Source: JAHEEL01 sp963785245 (GTDB lineage Bacteria; Actinomycetota; Acidimicrobiia; Spongiisociales; UBA5794). Taken from it: a stretch of DNA of 64,000 nt. Every line of letters begins with the position of its first letter. Positions within the stretch are counted from its first letter, which is position 1. The notes beneath the pieces are model-generated. The model was not told the origin of the DNA. It saw only the letters and a list, made by a program, of their open reading frames with translations, and searched no databases. Shown piece after piece: positions 26,750 through 35,944 of the stretch. The stretch covers positions 372,001 through 436,000 of the forward strand of contig CAWAUO010000006.1 in the NCBI GenBank assembly GCA_963785245.1, given 5' to 3'. The translations under genes were made by a program, and so were the position numbers.

Positions 26750-28197
26750 TCAAGGTGCCACGCCGGACGCTGAACAAGCTCGACCGGGTCACGATGCCGG
26801 AACAGGACCCCCTCGTTCGAGCCACCAACTTCGTGGAGGTCAACACCGGGTTGACCCCCGAGCAGGCCACCGTCGAGGCGATGCGATGCCTGCAGTGCAA
26901 GACCCCGACGTGCATCGACGGGTGTCCGGTGAACATCCAGATCGACCAGTTCATCGAGCGGGTCGCCAACGGCGACATCCGCGGCGCGGCCGATGTCATC
27001 CGAATGGACAGCCTCCTTCCCGCCATCTGCGGGCGCGTCTGTCCTCAGGAGGCCCAGTGCGAGGGCACGTGCGTACTCGACAAGAAGAACAAGCCCATCG
27101 CGATCGGCCACCTCGAACGCTACGTGGCCGACACGATCCGCCGATACGGTCTCGAACCCCCTGTCGAGCCGGCCGATCCCTCCGGGAAGAGCGTGGCCAT
27201 CGTGGGGAGCGGACCGGCCGGGCTGGCCTGCGCCGCAGATCTCGCGAAGAGCGGTCACAAGGTCACGATCTTCGAAGCGCTACACCAGCCGGGCGGCGTG
27301 CTCATCTACGGCATACCGGAGTTCCGTCTTCCCAAGGACATCGTCGCGTCCGAGATCGAGGGGTTGAAGGCACTCGGTGTCGAAGTCGAAACCAACGCCA
27401 TCATCGGTCGAACCACGACCGTTGAGGAACTCCTGTCGGACGAGGGCTACGACGCCGTCTTCGTCGGCGTAGGCGCCGGATTGCCGCGTTTCCTCAACGT
27501 CAACGGCGAGAACCTCATCGGCGTCTACTCGGCGAACGAGTTCCTCACCCGGGTCAATCTCATGGGTGCCTACCGGGAGGACGCGGAGACACCGGTCCTC
27601 GATCTCACCGGGAAGCGCGTCGTCGTGTTCGGGGGTGGGAACACTGCCATGGACAGCGCCAGAACGCCCCTGCGGCTCGGTGCCGAGGAGGTACGGGTCG
27701 CGTACCGCAGGACCGAGGCGGAGATGCCGGCGCGCGTCGAAGAGATCCACCACGCGAAGGAGGAGGGGATCGTATTCGACTTCCTCGTTTCGCCGGTCGA
27801 GTTGCTGGGGAACGACGACGGCTGGCTCGCCGGCGTGCGGCTTCAGCGGATGGAGCTGGGCGAACCGGACGACTCGGGGCGGAGACGCCCCGTGCCGGTC
27901 GAGGGAGACATCTACGACCTTCCGGCAGATGTCGTCATCGTCGCCATCGGCAACGCCCCAAACCCGCTTCTGCCGGCGACCGAATCGCGCCTCGAACAGA
28001 CGCAATGGGGGACGCTCGCGGTCGATGAATCGACGGGACGCACCACGATGCAGGGCGTGTTCGCCGGCGGAGATATCGTCACCGGTGGGGCGACGGTGAT
28101 CCTCGCCATGGGCGCCGGACGCGTCGCTGCGGCCTCGATCGAGCGGTATCTCGAGAGCGGCGTCTGGGACGAAACCTCGGAGTCGGCGTCCGTTTAG
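26746..28197 (+). CDS. NADPH-dependent glutamate synthase small-subunit-like flavoprotein (GltD/NfnB/SudA)
   Basis: A 483-residue iron-sulphur flavoprotein. The N-terminal region holds two 4Fe-4S motifs (CLQCKTPTCIDGCPV and CGRVCPQEAQCEGTCV). The FAD site is VAIVGSGPAGLACAADLAK near residue 150, the second dinucleotide site is VVVFGGGNTAMDSARTPLRL, and the GD box is GVFAGGDIVTGGATVILAM. The start PRRTLNKLDRVTMPEQDPLV is typical of SudA/NfnB homologues. No glutamate synthase large subunit is nearby; pairing with the upstream NfnA-like subunit suggests transhydrogenation between NADH, NADPH and ferredoxin. Activity is inferred, not shown. Confidence 0.9.
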   Translation: MIKVPRRTLNKLDRVTMPEQDPLVRATNFVEVNTGLTPEQATVEAMRCLQCKTPTCIDGCPVNIQIDQFIERVANGDIRGAADVIRMDSLLPAICGRVCPQEAQCEGTCVLDKKNKPIAIGHLERYVADTIRRYGLEPPVEPADPSGKSVAIVGSGPAGLACAADLAKSGHKVTIFEALHQPGGVLIYGIPEFRLPKDIVASEIEGLKALGVEVETNAIIGRTTTVEELLSDEGYDAVFVGVGAGLPRFLNVNGENLIGVYSANEFLTRVNLMGAYREDAETPVLDLTGKRVVVFGGGNTAMDSARTPLRLGAEEVRVAYRRTEAEMPARVEEIHHAKEEGIVFDFLVSPVELLGNDDGWLAGVRLQRMELGEPDDSGRRRPVPVEGDIYDLPADVVIVAIGNAPNPLLPATESRLEQTQWGTLAVDESTGRTTMQGVFAGGDIVTGGATVILAMGAGRVAAASIERYLESGVWDETSESASV

Positions 28198-28230
28198 CGA
28201 GGCGGGGAACCTGGGGCCCCACGGTCGCGG

Positions 28231-28662
28231 CTACTGCAGCGTGCGAAGGAACGCAGCGATGGCCGCCAGGTCATCGTCCGTCAGCCTCGGGTTGCCACCG
28301 TACGGCGGCATGGCAATCCCGCTGACGTTGTCGGGTGCGTCGTTCAGGCGCCCTTCCTTGATGAACGCCGCAAGCTCGGCATCCGTGTGTCCCTGGATGT
28401 AGGCGTTGTCGACGAACGATGTGCCCAAACCGCTCACGCCGGTGTAGTCCTTGCCGTGGCAGGCGGTGCACGATTGATCGACGAGCTCCTGACCGAGGAC
28501 GACCTCCGGCGATGCGTTGGGACCGACACGCGGAGGACCGGACGATCCACCGCCACATCCGGCAAGCGCGAACGCGAGGACGACGAGTCCGAGGAGGAGA
28601 GATGCCGGCCGCCACGTCTCAATGGTGCGTCGCGGCGGGGTGCGCTCGGATCTTGTCATCAC
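28231..28662 (-). CDS. Lipoprotein cytochrome c (class I)
   Basis: A 143-residue exported monohaem cytochrome. N-terminal basic stretch and hydrophobic segment (LLLGLVVLAFALAGC) ending in a lipobox Cys, Gly/Ser linker, haem-binding CTACHGKDYTG, and distal Met in IAMPPYGGNPRLTD; it ends LAAIAAFLRTLQ. A membrane-tethered electron carrier on the outer face is the natural reading. No oxidase or reductase genes adjoin, so the partner is unknown. Confidence 0.88.
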   Translation of the reverse strand: MMTRSERTPPRRTIETWRPASLLLGLVVLAFALAGCGGGSSGPPRVGPNASPEVVLGQELVDQSCTACHGKDYTGVSGLGTSFVDNAYIQGHTDAELAAFIKEGRLNDAPDNVSGIAMPPYGGNPRLTDDDLAAIAAFLRTLQ

Positions 28663-28858
28663 GGCCTTCCGGGTCGGTGGTTCGGCGGAACGATACCGTG
28701 GATCCAGCCCATTGGACCCAGCCGCGGCACCAAGCGAATGACGGCGATTCGCGGCGTATCCGCCGCGCGGAGCTACCGGCGCAACGCTCGGCGTCCGAGA
28801 GGTTCACGCGGGCGGACGATGACGGGATCGGTCGACGCTCGTTGGTAGCGTGCTGCCC

Positions 28859-29620
28859 ATGGCGAAGGACACACCGGAGTACGTGGCAGCGAACCGTGCG
28901 GCGTGGAACGCCCAGGCCGACCGGTATGCCGTCGCGGGCGAGCGTGGCTGGTCGTCGGAACCCTCATGGGGTCTGTGGGGAATCCCGGAGGCGGCTGTCG
29001 GCTTCTTCCCCGATCTCGAGGGCCGCGACGTTCTGGAGGACGGGTGCGGCACCGGCTATGTGTCGGCGTGGGTCGCCCGCCGGGGCGGACGGCCGGTCGG
29101 TCTCGACAACTCACCAGCCCAGTTGGCAACCGCCAGACGGCTGCAACTGAAGCACAAACTCGAATTTCCGCTCGTTCACGGCATCGCAGAGCATCTGCCG
29201 TTCAGGGACGAGTCGTTCGACGTTGTCCTTTCGGAGTATGGCGCCGCGATCTGGTCAGACCCCTACCGCTGGATCCCCGAGGCGTCGCGGGTGCTCCGGC
29301 CGGGTGGCAACCTGGTCTTCCTCGGCAACTCCGCACTGCTGATGCTGTGTGCCAATGACGATGAGACCATCCCGGCGGACACCACTATGCGGCGCGACTA
29401 CTTCGGGATGCATCGGTTCGAATGGCCAGACAACGACGGCGTCGAGTTCCACATGGGTCACGGCGACTGGATCCGCATCCTCCGCGCAAACGGGTTCGAC
29501 ATCGTCGACCTGATCGAACCACGCCCGGCTGAGGATGCGACGACAACCTACCCGTTCGTCACGACGGAGTGGGCCAGGCGGTGGCCGGCTGAAGAGATCT
29601 GGAAAGCCCGCAAGACCTAA
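28859..29620 (+). CDS. Class I SAM-dependent methyltransferase
   Basis: A 253-residue enzyme with SAM motif I as LEDGCGTGYVSAWVA (the usual Asp/Glu-x-Gly-x-Gly-x-Gly), motif II LDNSPAQLATA, AEHLPFRDESFDVVLSEYG, and EASRVLRPGGNLVFLG. The start TPEYVAANRAAWNAQADRYA resembles the methyltransferase type-11 group. ATG 28859 follows a weak ribosome site; an in-frame ATG nine bases earlier is possible. Substrate not inferable. Confidence 0.87.
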   Translation: MAKDTPEYVAANRAAWNAQADRYAVAGERGWSSEPSWGLWGIPEAAVGFFPDLEGRDVLEDGCGTGYVSAWVARRGGRPVGLDNSPAQLATARRLQLKHKLEFPLVHGIAEHLPFRDESFDVVLSEYGAAIWSDPYRWIPEASRVLRPGGNLVFLGNSALLMLCANDDETIPADTTMRRDYFGMHRFEWPDNDGVEFHMGHGDWIRILRANGFDIVDLIEPRPAEDATTTYPFVTTEWARRWPAEEIWKARKT

Positions 29621-29676
29621 CGCCGCGAACCCAGGGTTCTCCACCTTGTATATGACGCCGACAGCCCACGGAATGA
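29621..29676 (+). repeat. Intergenic palindromic element, copy B
   Basis: Starts immediately after the methyltransferase stop: core GAACCCAGGGTTC, then the arm TCCACCTTGTATATGACGCC and GACAGCCCACGGAATGA. Lies between two same-strand genes. Confidence 0.85.
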
Positions 29677-29743
29677 CGGAGGCCGCGACGAAGTCGCTGC
29701 AACGAGGCCCGGGTAGGCGGAATCGGTCGATACCCTCGCATGT

Positions 29744-31567
29744 ATGCCCTCTCCCTCCTTTCGGAACGTCGCGCTGATCGCGCACGTCGACCACGGCAAG
29801 ACGACGCTCGTCGATGCCATGCTCAGTGCCGCCGGCGTATTCGCCTCCCATGAAGCCCACGTCGATCGCGTCATGGACTCGAGCGACCAGGAACGCGAGC
29901 GAGGCATCACCATCCTCGCCAAGGCCGCCTCGGTGACCTGGAAAGGCACCAAGATCAACCTGGTCGACACCCCGGGTCACGCCGACTTCGGGGGCGAAGT
30001 CGAACGGGCGCTCACCCTCGTCGACGGCGTGCTCCTCCTCGTCGATGCAGCTGAGGGTCCGATGCCGCAGACCCGCTACGTGCTCTCGAAGGCCCTTGAA
30101 CAGGGACTCCCGGCCGTCGTGGTGATCAACAAGGTCGACCGACCGGACGCCAGGATCGAAGAAGTCGCCGACGAGATCTACCAACTGTTCTTTGACCTCG
30201 ACGCCGCCGATCACCACATCGAGTTCCCCATCATCTCCTCCATCGCCCGCCACGGCCACGCCATGGCGGGCACCGGCATCCCGGGAGAAGACACCGACCT
30301 CTCCCCGCTGCTCGACGCAATCGTGGAGAACATCCCGGAGCCCTCCGGAGATCCCGACGCACCGCTCCAGGCCCTCGTCACCAACCTCGACGCCTCCGAC
30401 TACCTCGGCCGCCTTGCGATCGGCCGCGTCGCTCACGGAACGCTTCGCTCCGGCGAGCAGGTGGCACTGTGCCACTCGAACGAGGAAGAGCCGCCGCTCA
30501 AGCGCCGCTTGACCCAACTCATGGGCTTCGAGCATCTCGGTCGCGTCGAGGTCGAAGACCGCGTCGCCGGCGACCTGTTCGTCGTTGCTGGCTTCCCCGA
30601 GGTCGAGATCGGCGACACGATTGCCGACGCCGCCGATCCACAGCCACTGCAGCGCATCGAGATCGACGAACCAGTGCTCCGCATGACGTTCGGAGTCAAC
30701 ACCTCCCCGCTCTCAGGGAGAGACGGCCGCTTCGTCACTTCTCGCCAGATCAAAGAGCGCCTCGAGCGCGAAGTCCTCGGCAACGTGTCGATCCGCATCG
30801 GCTCGACACCGTCACCTGAGATCATCGAGGTGGCAGGACGCGGCGAGCTCCAACTCGCAGTCCTCATCGAATCCATGCGCCGCGAGGGGTATGAGCTCCA
30901 GGTCTCCCGCCCCGAAGTGATCATCCGGGAGATCGACGGCAAGCCCCACGAGCCGCTCGAACGGGCGGTCGTCGATGTGCCCAACGATCACGTCGGCACG
31001 GTCACGCAGGCGGTCGCACCGCGCAAGGGCCAGGTCACCGACCTGCGTCCCGGCGACGCGGGACGCACCATCGTCACCCTCACCGCACCGGCACGGGGCC
31101 TGCTCGGGTTTCGGTCCCTCCTTATGACGGCAACCCGGGGAACGGCCCTGGTTCACCAGCACCACGCCGGATGGATGCCATGGGCAGGTGAGCTTCCGCA
31201 CCGTCAAGGCGGCGCCATGTCCGCCGACCGAATCGGGACGTCCACCGGCTTCGCCCTCGACAACCTGCAGAAACGGGGCGAGCTGTTCATCGGGCCGAAC
31301 ACGGACGTCTACGAGGGCATGATCATCGGCGAGGCTGCCCGCCCCGAGGACATGCAGGTCAACCCGACCAAGACGAAGCAGTTGACCAACATCCGAACGC
31401 ACTCCACCGACGAGGCGATCAAGCTCAAACCGGCCAAGGAGATGACGCTCGAACTCGCGATCGAGTGGATCGCCGAGGACGAACTCGTGGAGATCACACC
31501 GAACGCCATCCGCGTTCGGAAGCGCTACCTCACTGAGAGCGAGCGGAAGCGTCGGAAGAAGCTGTAG
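29744..31567 (+). CDS. typA: Ribosome-associated GTPase TypA/BipA
   Basis: A 607-residue translational GTPase. G1 AHVDHGKTTLVDAML, switch RERGITILAKA, G3 VDTPGHADFGGEVER, G4 VVINKVDRPDA. The EF-G-like domains follow (domain III TPSPEIIEVAGRGELQLAVL; domain V VAPRKGQVTDLRPGDAGRT), and the BipA-specific C-terminal domain contains MTATRGTALVHQHHAGW, the NPTKTKQLTNIRTHSTDE stretch, and closes SERKRRKKL. Full family length. Roles in ribosome assembly and stress adaptation are known for the family. Confidence 0.97.
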   Translation: MPSPSFRNVALIAHVDHGKTTLVDAMLSAAGVFASHEAHVDRVMDSSDQERERGITILAKAASVTWKGTKINLVDTPGHADFGGEVERALTLVDGVLLLVDAAEGPMPQTRYVLSKALEQGLPAVVVINKVDRPDARIEEVADEIYQLFFDLDAADHHIEFPIISSIARHGHAMAGTGIPGEDTDLSPLLDAIVENIPEPSGDPDAPLQALVTNLDASDYLGRLAIGRVAHGTLRSGEQVALCHSNEEEPPLKRRLTQLMGFEHLGRVEVEDRVAGDLFVVAGFPEVEIGDTIADAADPQPLQRIEIDEPVLRMTFGVNTSPLSGRDGRFVTSRQIKERLEREVLGNVSIRIGSTPSPEIIEVAGRGELQLAVLIESMRREGYELQVSRPEVIIREIDGKPHEPLERAVVDVPNDHVGTVTQAVAPRKGQVTDLRPGDAGRTIVTLTAPARGLLGFRSLLMTATRGTALVHQHHAGWMPWAGELPHRQGGAMSADRIGTSTGFALDNLQKRGELFIGPNTDVYEGMIIGEAARPEDMQVNPTKTKQLTNIRTHSTDEAIKLKPAKEMTLELAIEWIAEDELVEITPNAIRVRKRYLTESERKRRKKL

Positions 31568-31657
31568 GCCGAGTCTCCCGTCGCCGGCAGGATCCGTCGA
31601 CTCGGTAGCTGTGAGCCTCCCGGCTTGGTCTATCGTCGCTGACTCCTACGGAGCAGC

Positions 31658-32356
31658 ATGAGCCAGGACCGATCCACGCGGAAGAGGGCATTCGTCGACG
31701 GCGTGCGCGCGTTCTTGCCGCTCGTGATCGCTGTGATCCCCTTCGGCCTCGTGTTCGGCATCGTCGCTGCAGGATCGGACATGGGATCGTGGCTCGGCGG
31801 AGCAACGTCGTTCATCATCTTCGCCGGCGCGGCCCAACTCGCAACACTCCAGCTCGTCGATGCCGGGGCCGCCGGAGCCGTAGTCATCGCCACAGCGCTC
31901 GTCATCAATGCCCGCCACCTCATGTACAGCGCCGCCCTGGCCCCCGCGTTTCGCGAATTCCCGAAATCGGCCCGAATCGTGCTCCCCTATCTGCTAACCG
32001 ACCAGGCATTCGCCATCTCGGTCGTGCGCTTCGGCGAGATCGAGGACCCCGTCTACCGCCGCTGGTTCTTCACCGGAGCCGGCCTCGGCTTGTGGGTGAC
32101 GTGGCAGATCTTCACCGTCGTGGGGATCGTCGTTGGCGCCCAGGTCCCGGCCTCGTGGTCGCTCGACTTCGCCATCCCGCTGATGTTCGTGATCCTCCTC
32201 GTACCGACGCTCAAGGGCCGCCCGGAACTCATCGCTGCAATCGTTGGGGCGGCAGTTGCCGTGGCAGCGGCGAGTGCACCGTACGGTCTTGGTCTCATGA
32301 TCGGCGCCATGAGCGGCGTGGTTGCCGGTGTCGTAGCTCAGCGGGACATGCCATGA
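31658..32356 (+). CDS. azlC: AzlC-family branched-chain amino acid exporter subunit
   Basis: A 232-residue polytopic membrane protein: VIPFGLVFGIVAAGSDMGSW, FIIFAGAAQLATLQLVDAGA, INARHLMYSAALAPAFREF and LLTDQAFAISVVRF are the AzlC hallmarks. Its stop overlaps the AzlD ATG (ATGA at 32353-32356). AzlCD exports valine, leucine and related amino acids or their analogues in characterised cases. Confidence 0.93.
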   Translation: MSQDRSTRKRAFVDGVRAFLPLVIAVIPFGLVFGIVAAGSDMGSWLGGATSFIIFAGAAQLATLQLVDAGAAGAVVIATALVINARHLMYSAALAPAFREFPKSARIVLPYLLTDQAFAISVVRFGEIEDPVYRRWFFTGAGLGLWVTWQIFTVVGIVVGAQVPASWSLDFAIPLMFVILLVPTLKGRPELIAAIVGAAVAVAAASAPYGLGLMIGAMSGVVAGVVAQRDMP

Positions 32357-32670
32357 CCGACTTCGCGATCGTCGTCGCCATCGGCATCGGAACCTACCTC
32401 ATCCGACTGTCGTTCATCGGAATCGTCGGCGATCGGGCAATGCCCGACTGGGCGATGGTCCCGATCCGCTTCGTGGCACCAGCCGTGCTCGCCGCACTCG
32501 CCGCACCTGCGGTTCTCCTCCACGATGGGGACCTCGCCATCTCGCCGGCGACCAACCCGCGGGCGCTGGCAGCGGCGGTTGCCCTGCTGCTCGCGTGGAA
32601 GACCAAGAACGTCGCCGTCGTGATCGCGGCCGGCATGGCGACGGTCTGGGCTCTCCAAGCGATTCTCTAG
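32353..32670 (+). CDS. azlD: AzlD-family branched-chain amino acid exporter subunit
   Basis: A 105-residue protein with about four hydrophobic helices, starting VVAIGIGTYLIRLSFIGIVG and containing RFVAPAVLAALAAPAVLL and LLLAWKTKNVAVVIAAGM, the compact AzlD pattern. Translationally coupled to AzlC; the two should form one transporter. Confidence 0.93.
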   Translation: MTDFAIVVAIGIGTYLIRLSFIGIVGDRAMPDWAMVPIRFVAPAVLAALAAPAVLLHDGDLAISPATNPRALAAAVALLLAWKTKNVAVVIAAGMATVWALQAIL

Positions 32671-32720
32671 GCCTCCGCAACACCCACTCGGAAACGACCA
32701 CAGCGCCGTACCATCGCCGA

Positions 32721-33596
32721 ATGCGGAAGCTGATCATCCCCCTCATTGCGCTGGCCGCCGTCGCGGCTGCAACGCCGCGCATCCTCAAGCGCGCGTTCGC
32801 TCCCCCGGTGCGAGAGGTCCACGACGAACCGGATGACTACGACCTCGCCGGTACCGACGTTTGGATCAACGGTCCGAACGGCAAGCGACTGCACGGCTGG
32901 TGGATTCCCGTCGACCGACCCGCCCCGGCCGTGATCGTGCTGCACGGATGGGGTGGCAACTCCGCCGACATGCTTCCCATCGGCCCGGGCCTCGCCGACT
33001 CCGGCTTCCACGTCCTCTTCCTCGACGCAAGGAAGCACGGCCTCTCCGACGACGAGGACTTCATGTCGATGCCTCGATTCACCGAGGACCTCCGGACTGC
33101 GATCGGCATGGTCTTGGACCGTGACGACGTGACAGGTATCGGCGTGATCGGACACTCCGTCGGCGCGGCGGCATCGATCTACGCCGCATCGCTCGACGAT
33201 CGAATTGACGCCGTCGTCGCGGTAGCACCATTCGCTCACGCCGAAGAGATGATGCGCCGTAACTTCCCGTTCCCGGCACCGATGACCTGGGCCATACTCG
33301 AGATCGTCGAGCGAATGATCGGCCACGACTACGACGACTTCGCTCCGCGATACCGCATCTCGGAGGTGACAGCACCGGTGATGCTCATGCACGGCGACGC
33401 CGACGCCGTCATTCCGGTTGAAGACTCGATCGAGTTGCACGAGCGACTCCCCGGCAGCGAACTCCTCGTTGTCCCCGGCGGGATGCACGCCGACTTTACC
33501 CCATTTCGTCCGTACTTCTCTACCGTCGATGCATTCCTCCGGCGACACCTGCTCGAGGCGAGCGAGCACGAGGCCCCGACACCGTCGGCGTTGTGA
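32721..33596 (+). CDS. Alpha/beta hydrolase with N-terminal anchor
   Basis: A 291-residue hydrolase: short hydrophobic N-terminus (LIIPLIALAAVAAATP, signal or anchor), VIVLHGWGGNSADMLP, nucleophile GHSVGAAASIYAA (Ser near 150), acid in MLMHGDADAVIPVED, and catalytic His in VPGGMHADFTP. It resembles the BAAT/dipeptidyl-peptidase-like group that includes YqkD/FrsA relatives. ATG 32721 begins the hydrophobic segment. Substrate unknown. Confidence 0.85.
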   Translation: MRKLIIPLIALAAVAAATPRILKRAFAPPVREVHDEPDDYDLAGTDVWINGPNGKRLHGWWIPVDRPAPAVIVLHGWGGNSADMLPIGPGLADSGFHVLFLDARKHGLSDDEDFMSMPRFTEDLRTAIGMVLDRDDVTGIGVIGHSVGAAASIYAASLDDRIDAVVAVAPFAHAEEMMRRNFPFPAPMTWAILEIVERMIGHDYDDFAPRYRISEVTAPVMLMHGDADAVIPVEDSIELHERLPGSELLVVPGGMHADFTPFRPYFSTVDAFLRRHLLEASEHEAPTPSAL

Positions 33597-33617
33597 ACGG
33601 CACACCAGCGAGGCGCC

Positions 33618-34691
33618 ATGGACCCCACCAACGAGCCAACTGATCACGGCACAGCTGAAGCCGAACTCGCCCCGATCGGCATGATCTGGGGACGGATTCG
33701 CGAGCGGGAGAGCTGGACCGACGCGGAGCGGATTGAGGTTCTCGATGATCTGTTCCCCGAAGACGACCGGATCGTGCCCTACACGAAGCGATTCGCCACA
33801 CTGATCCTTCTCTCGACGACGATCGCTGCGTTCGGCTTGATCGCAAACTCCGCGGCCGTCGTGATCGGCGCCATGCTGGTCGCTCCCCTGATGACGCCGA
33901 TGCTCGCACTCGCCGCGTCTCTGATGTACGCACAGATGCAGCGGTTCGTCGGATCCCTCGCGATGATCGTCTTCGGAACGGTCGCCGCCATTGCAACCGG
34001 ATGGGTGATTGCGAGGATCGCGGGTGGCTCACTGACTCCGACATCGCTGTCATCCGAACTCCTCGCGCGGACCACGCCCAGCCTGTTCGATCTCGGCATC
34101 GCCGTCGCTGCTGGGCTTGCCGGCGGATACGTACTCACCCACAAAGGCGCAGGATCCTCGCTGCCGGGCGTCGCCATCGCGGTGGCGCTCGTTCCGCCGC
34201 TCGCCACGGTCGGGGTCGCTTGGGAGATTAATGCCACCGAACAGGCGGTCGGAGCGCTCCTGCTCTATTCGACGAACCTTATCGCCATTGTGCTCTCGGC
34301 TTCCGTCGTGATGCTGGTGTCGGGCTTCGTCCCCGACCACATCCGTGACGCGGCCCGGGGCAGGATCGGCTTGCGGTTGCTCCCCTGGGTCATCGCACTC
34401 ATCGTGATCGCGCTTCCACTCGCCGCCCATACAAGAACCGTCATCGAGGACGAGGCTTTCGTGCGCGATGTCGTGAGCGCCGTGGCGGAGTGGGATCCGC
34501 AAGCGAGTGTCGTCGACATCGACGCCGACCGGAGCGGCGGCAACGCCACAGTGTCACTGACCATCGGCACGACGGCAGAACGACAGCCGGCGTGGGAACT
34601 CGCGAAGGCCATCTCGGACGATTCGGGAGTGCGGCTTGATCTCGACATTCGGTACCAAGAGGAGACCACGGATGCCGCGTCGACGAGCTAG
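33618..34691 (+). CDS. DUF389 integral membrane protein
   Basis: A 357-residue protein. The DUF389 core is clear: TLILLSTTIAAFGLIANSAA, VVIGAMLVAPLMTPMLALAA, LARTTPSLFDLGIAVAAGLA and SLPGVAIAVALVPPLATVGV, with about six to eight helices, then a C-terminal soluble region (~275-357). The family's function is not established. Its last 20 bases overlap the start of the downstream solute-binding protein gene. Confidence 0.9.
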   Translation: MDPTNEPTDHGTAEAELAPIGMIWGRIRERESWTDAERIEVLDDLFPEDDRIVPYTKRFATLILLSTTIAAFGLIANSAAVVIGAMLVAPLMTPMLALAASLMYAQMQRFVGSLAMIVFGTVAAIATGWVIARIAGGSLTPTSLSSELLARTTPSLFDLGIAVAAGLAGGYVLTHKGAGSSLPGVAIAVALVPPLATVGVAWEINATEQAVGALLLYSTNLIAIVLSASVVMLVSGFVPDHIRDAARGRIGLRLLPWVIALIVIALPLAAHTRTVIEDEAFVRDVVSAVAEWDPQASVVDIDADRSGGNATVSLTIGTTAERQPAWELAKAISDDSGVRLDLDIRYQEETTDAASTS

Positions 34692-35940
34692 CTCACTCCT
34701 GATCGCTGTGGTGTTGCTCGCCGCAGGATGCTCCTCAGAACCGGTGGATGAGGCCCCGGTCGTCGAGATCTTCGGCTCATGGCGCGGGGAGGACGCACAG
34801 CGCTTTGCCGCCACGATCGAGCCGTTTGAGGAGGAGACGGGCATCGACGTGCACATCGTCGGTTCAGCATCCTTCGTTCGTGACATCAACGATCGCGTTG
34901 ACAATGCCGATCTGCCCGACGTCGGGATCTTCCCTCAGCCGGGCCTTGTCGCCGACTTCGCACGTCGGGGATTGCTCATCCCTCTGGAGGACGAGACTGC
35001 TGTCTCTCAGCAGACCGCCTACGGCAACGCGACCGCTGGATCAGTCGGCGACGCAACCTACGGGGTCTGGATCAAGGCAGCGGTCAAGAGTCTGGTCTGG
35101 TATCGCCCGGATGTGTTCGCCGAGTACGGCTACGAGGTTCCAAAGACGTGGGCCGATCTCATTGCCCTCACCGAGGAGATCGAAGACGATGGCCTCGTAC
35201 CGTGGTGCCTCACGATGGAGAGCTTCTCCGCGAGCGGGTGGGTCGGGACCGACTGGATCGAGGATATCGTGCTCCGCCAGCAGGGACCGGAGTTCTACGA
35301 CGCCTGGGTGTCCGGCGACGTGTCGTTCGAAGACCCCGCCATCGTCGCAGCCTTCGAGACGTTCGGCGGGCTCATCCATCCGCCGGGCCGGGTCCTCGGC
35401 GGCGTCAATCGGATTCTCAACGAACCGTGGCAGAACGCTCAGACGCCGATGTTCGATGACAGCCCGGCGTGCCTCCTGCACCGCCAAGCGTCGTTCCACG
35501 AGACGAACCTCCCCGACGGTGTCGCGGTCGGCGAAGAGACCGCCGTGTTCGGGCTGCCGAGCGTTGATGGGACCGAGCCACCCGTTCTGGTGGCCGGCAA
35601 TCTGGCCGCGGCGTTCGTCGACCGACCGGAGGTTCACGCCTTGCTGGGGTACCTCGCTACACCTGAGTCTGGCAAGGGTTGGGCGGAGCTCGGAGGCTTC
35701 ACCTCGCCGCATCCGGACTTCGATCCGGAGTGGTACGCCAGCGACTTCGACCGACAGATCGGCGAAGTCCTCAGCGACGCTCGGGCGATTCGGTTCGACG
35801 GATCGGATCTCATGTTTCCTGCGGTTGGAACGGGAACGTTCTGGGCCGGGATCCTCGACTTCGTGAGGGACGCCGACGCCCGCGCAGCGGTGGCAGAGAT
35901 CCAGAAAGGCTACCCGGCCGACGAACTCTCCGAAGGCTGA
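34672..35940 (+). CDS. ABC-type extracellular solute-binding lipoprotein (family 1), orphan
   Basis: A 422-residue lipoprotein with signal RRASSLLIAVVLLAAGC (lipobox LAAGC) and a family 1 sugar-type binding fold: EIFGSWRGEDAQRFAATIEP, DLPDVGIFPQPGLVADFARR, YGVWIKAAVKSLVWYRPDVF, TWADLIALTEEI and LLGYLATPESGKGWAE. ATG 34672 follows GAGGAG. It overlaps the DUF389 gene by 20 bases and no permease or ATPase gene is adjacent, so it either uses a transporter encoded elsewhere or serves as a sensor. Ligand unknown, probably a sugar. Confidence 0.85.
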   Translation: MPRRRASSLLIAVVLLAAGCSSEPVDEAPVVEIFGSWRGEDAQRFAATIEPFEEETGIDVHIVGSASFVRDINDRVDNADLPDVGIFPQPGLVADFARRGLLIPLEDETAVSQQTAYGNATAGSVGDATYGVWIKAAVKSLVWYRPDVFAEYGYEVPKTWADLIALTEEIEDDGLVPWCLTMESFSASGWVGTDWIEDIVLRQQGPEFYDAWVSGDVSFEDPAIVAAFETFGGLIHPPGRVLGGVNRILNEPWQNAQTPMFDDSPACLLHRQASFHETNLPDGVAVGEETAVFGLPSVDGTEPPVLVAGNLAAAFVDRPEVHALLGYLATPESGKGWAELGGFTSPHPDFDPEWYASDFDRQIGEVLSDARAIRFDGSDLMFPAVGTGTFWAGILDFVRDADARAAVAEIQKGYPADELSEG

Positions 35941-35944
35941 ACGC

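Noticed and set aside
29255..30535. 426-codon minus-strand frame opposite typA
   Set aside because: It spans the end of the methyltransferase, a palindromic repeat and the conserved typA gene in antisense; low-complexity translation.
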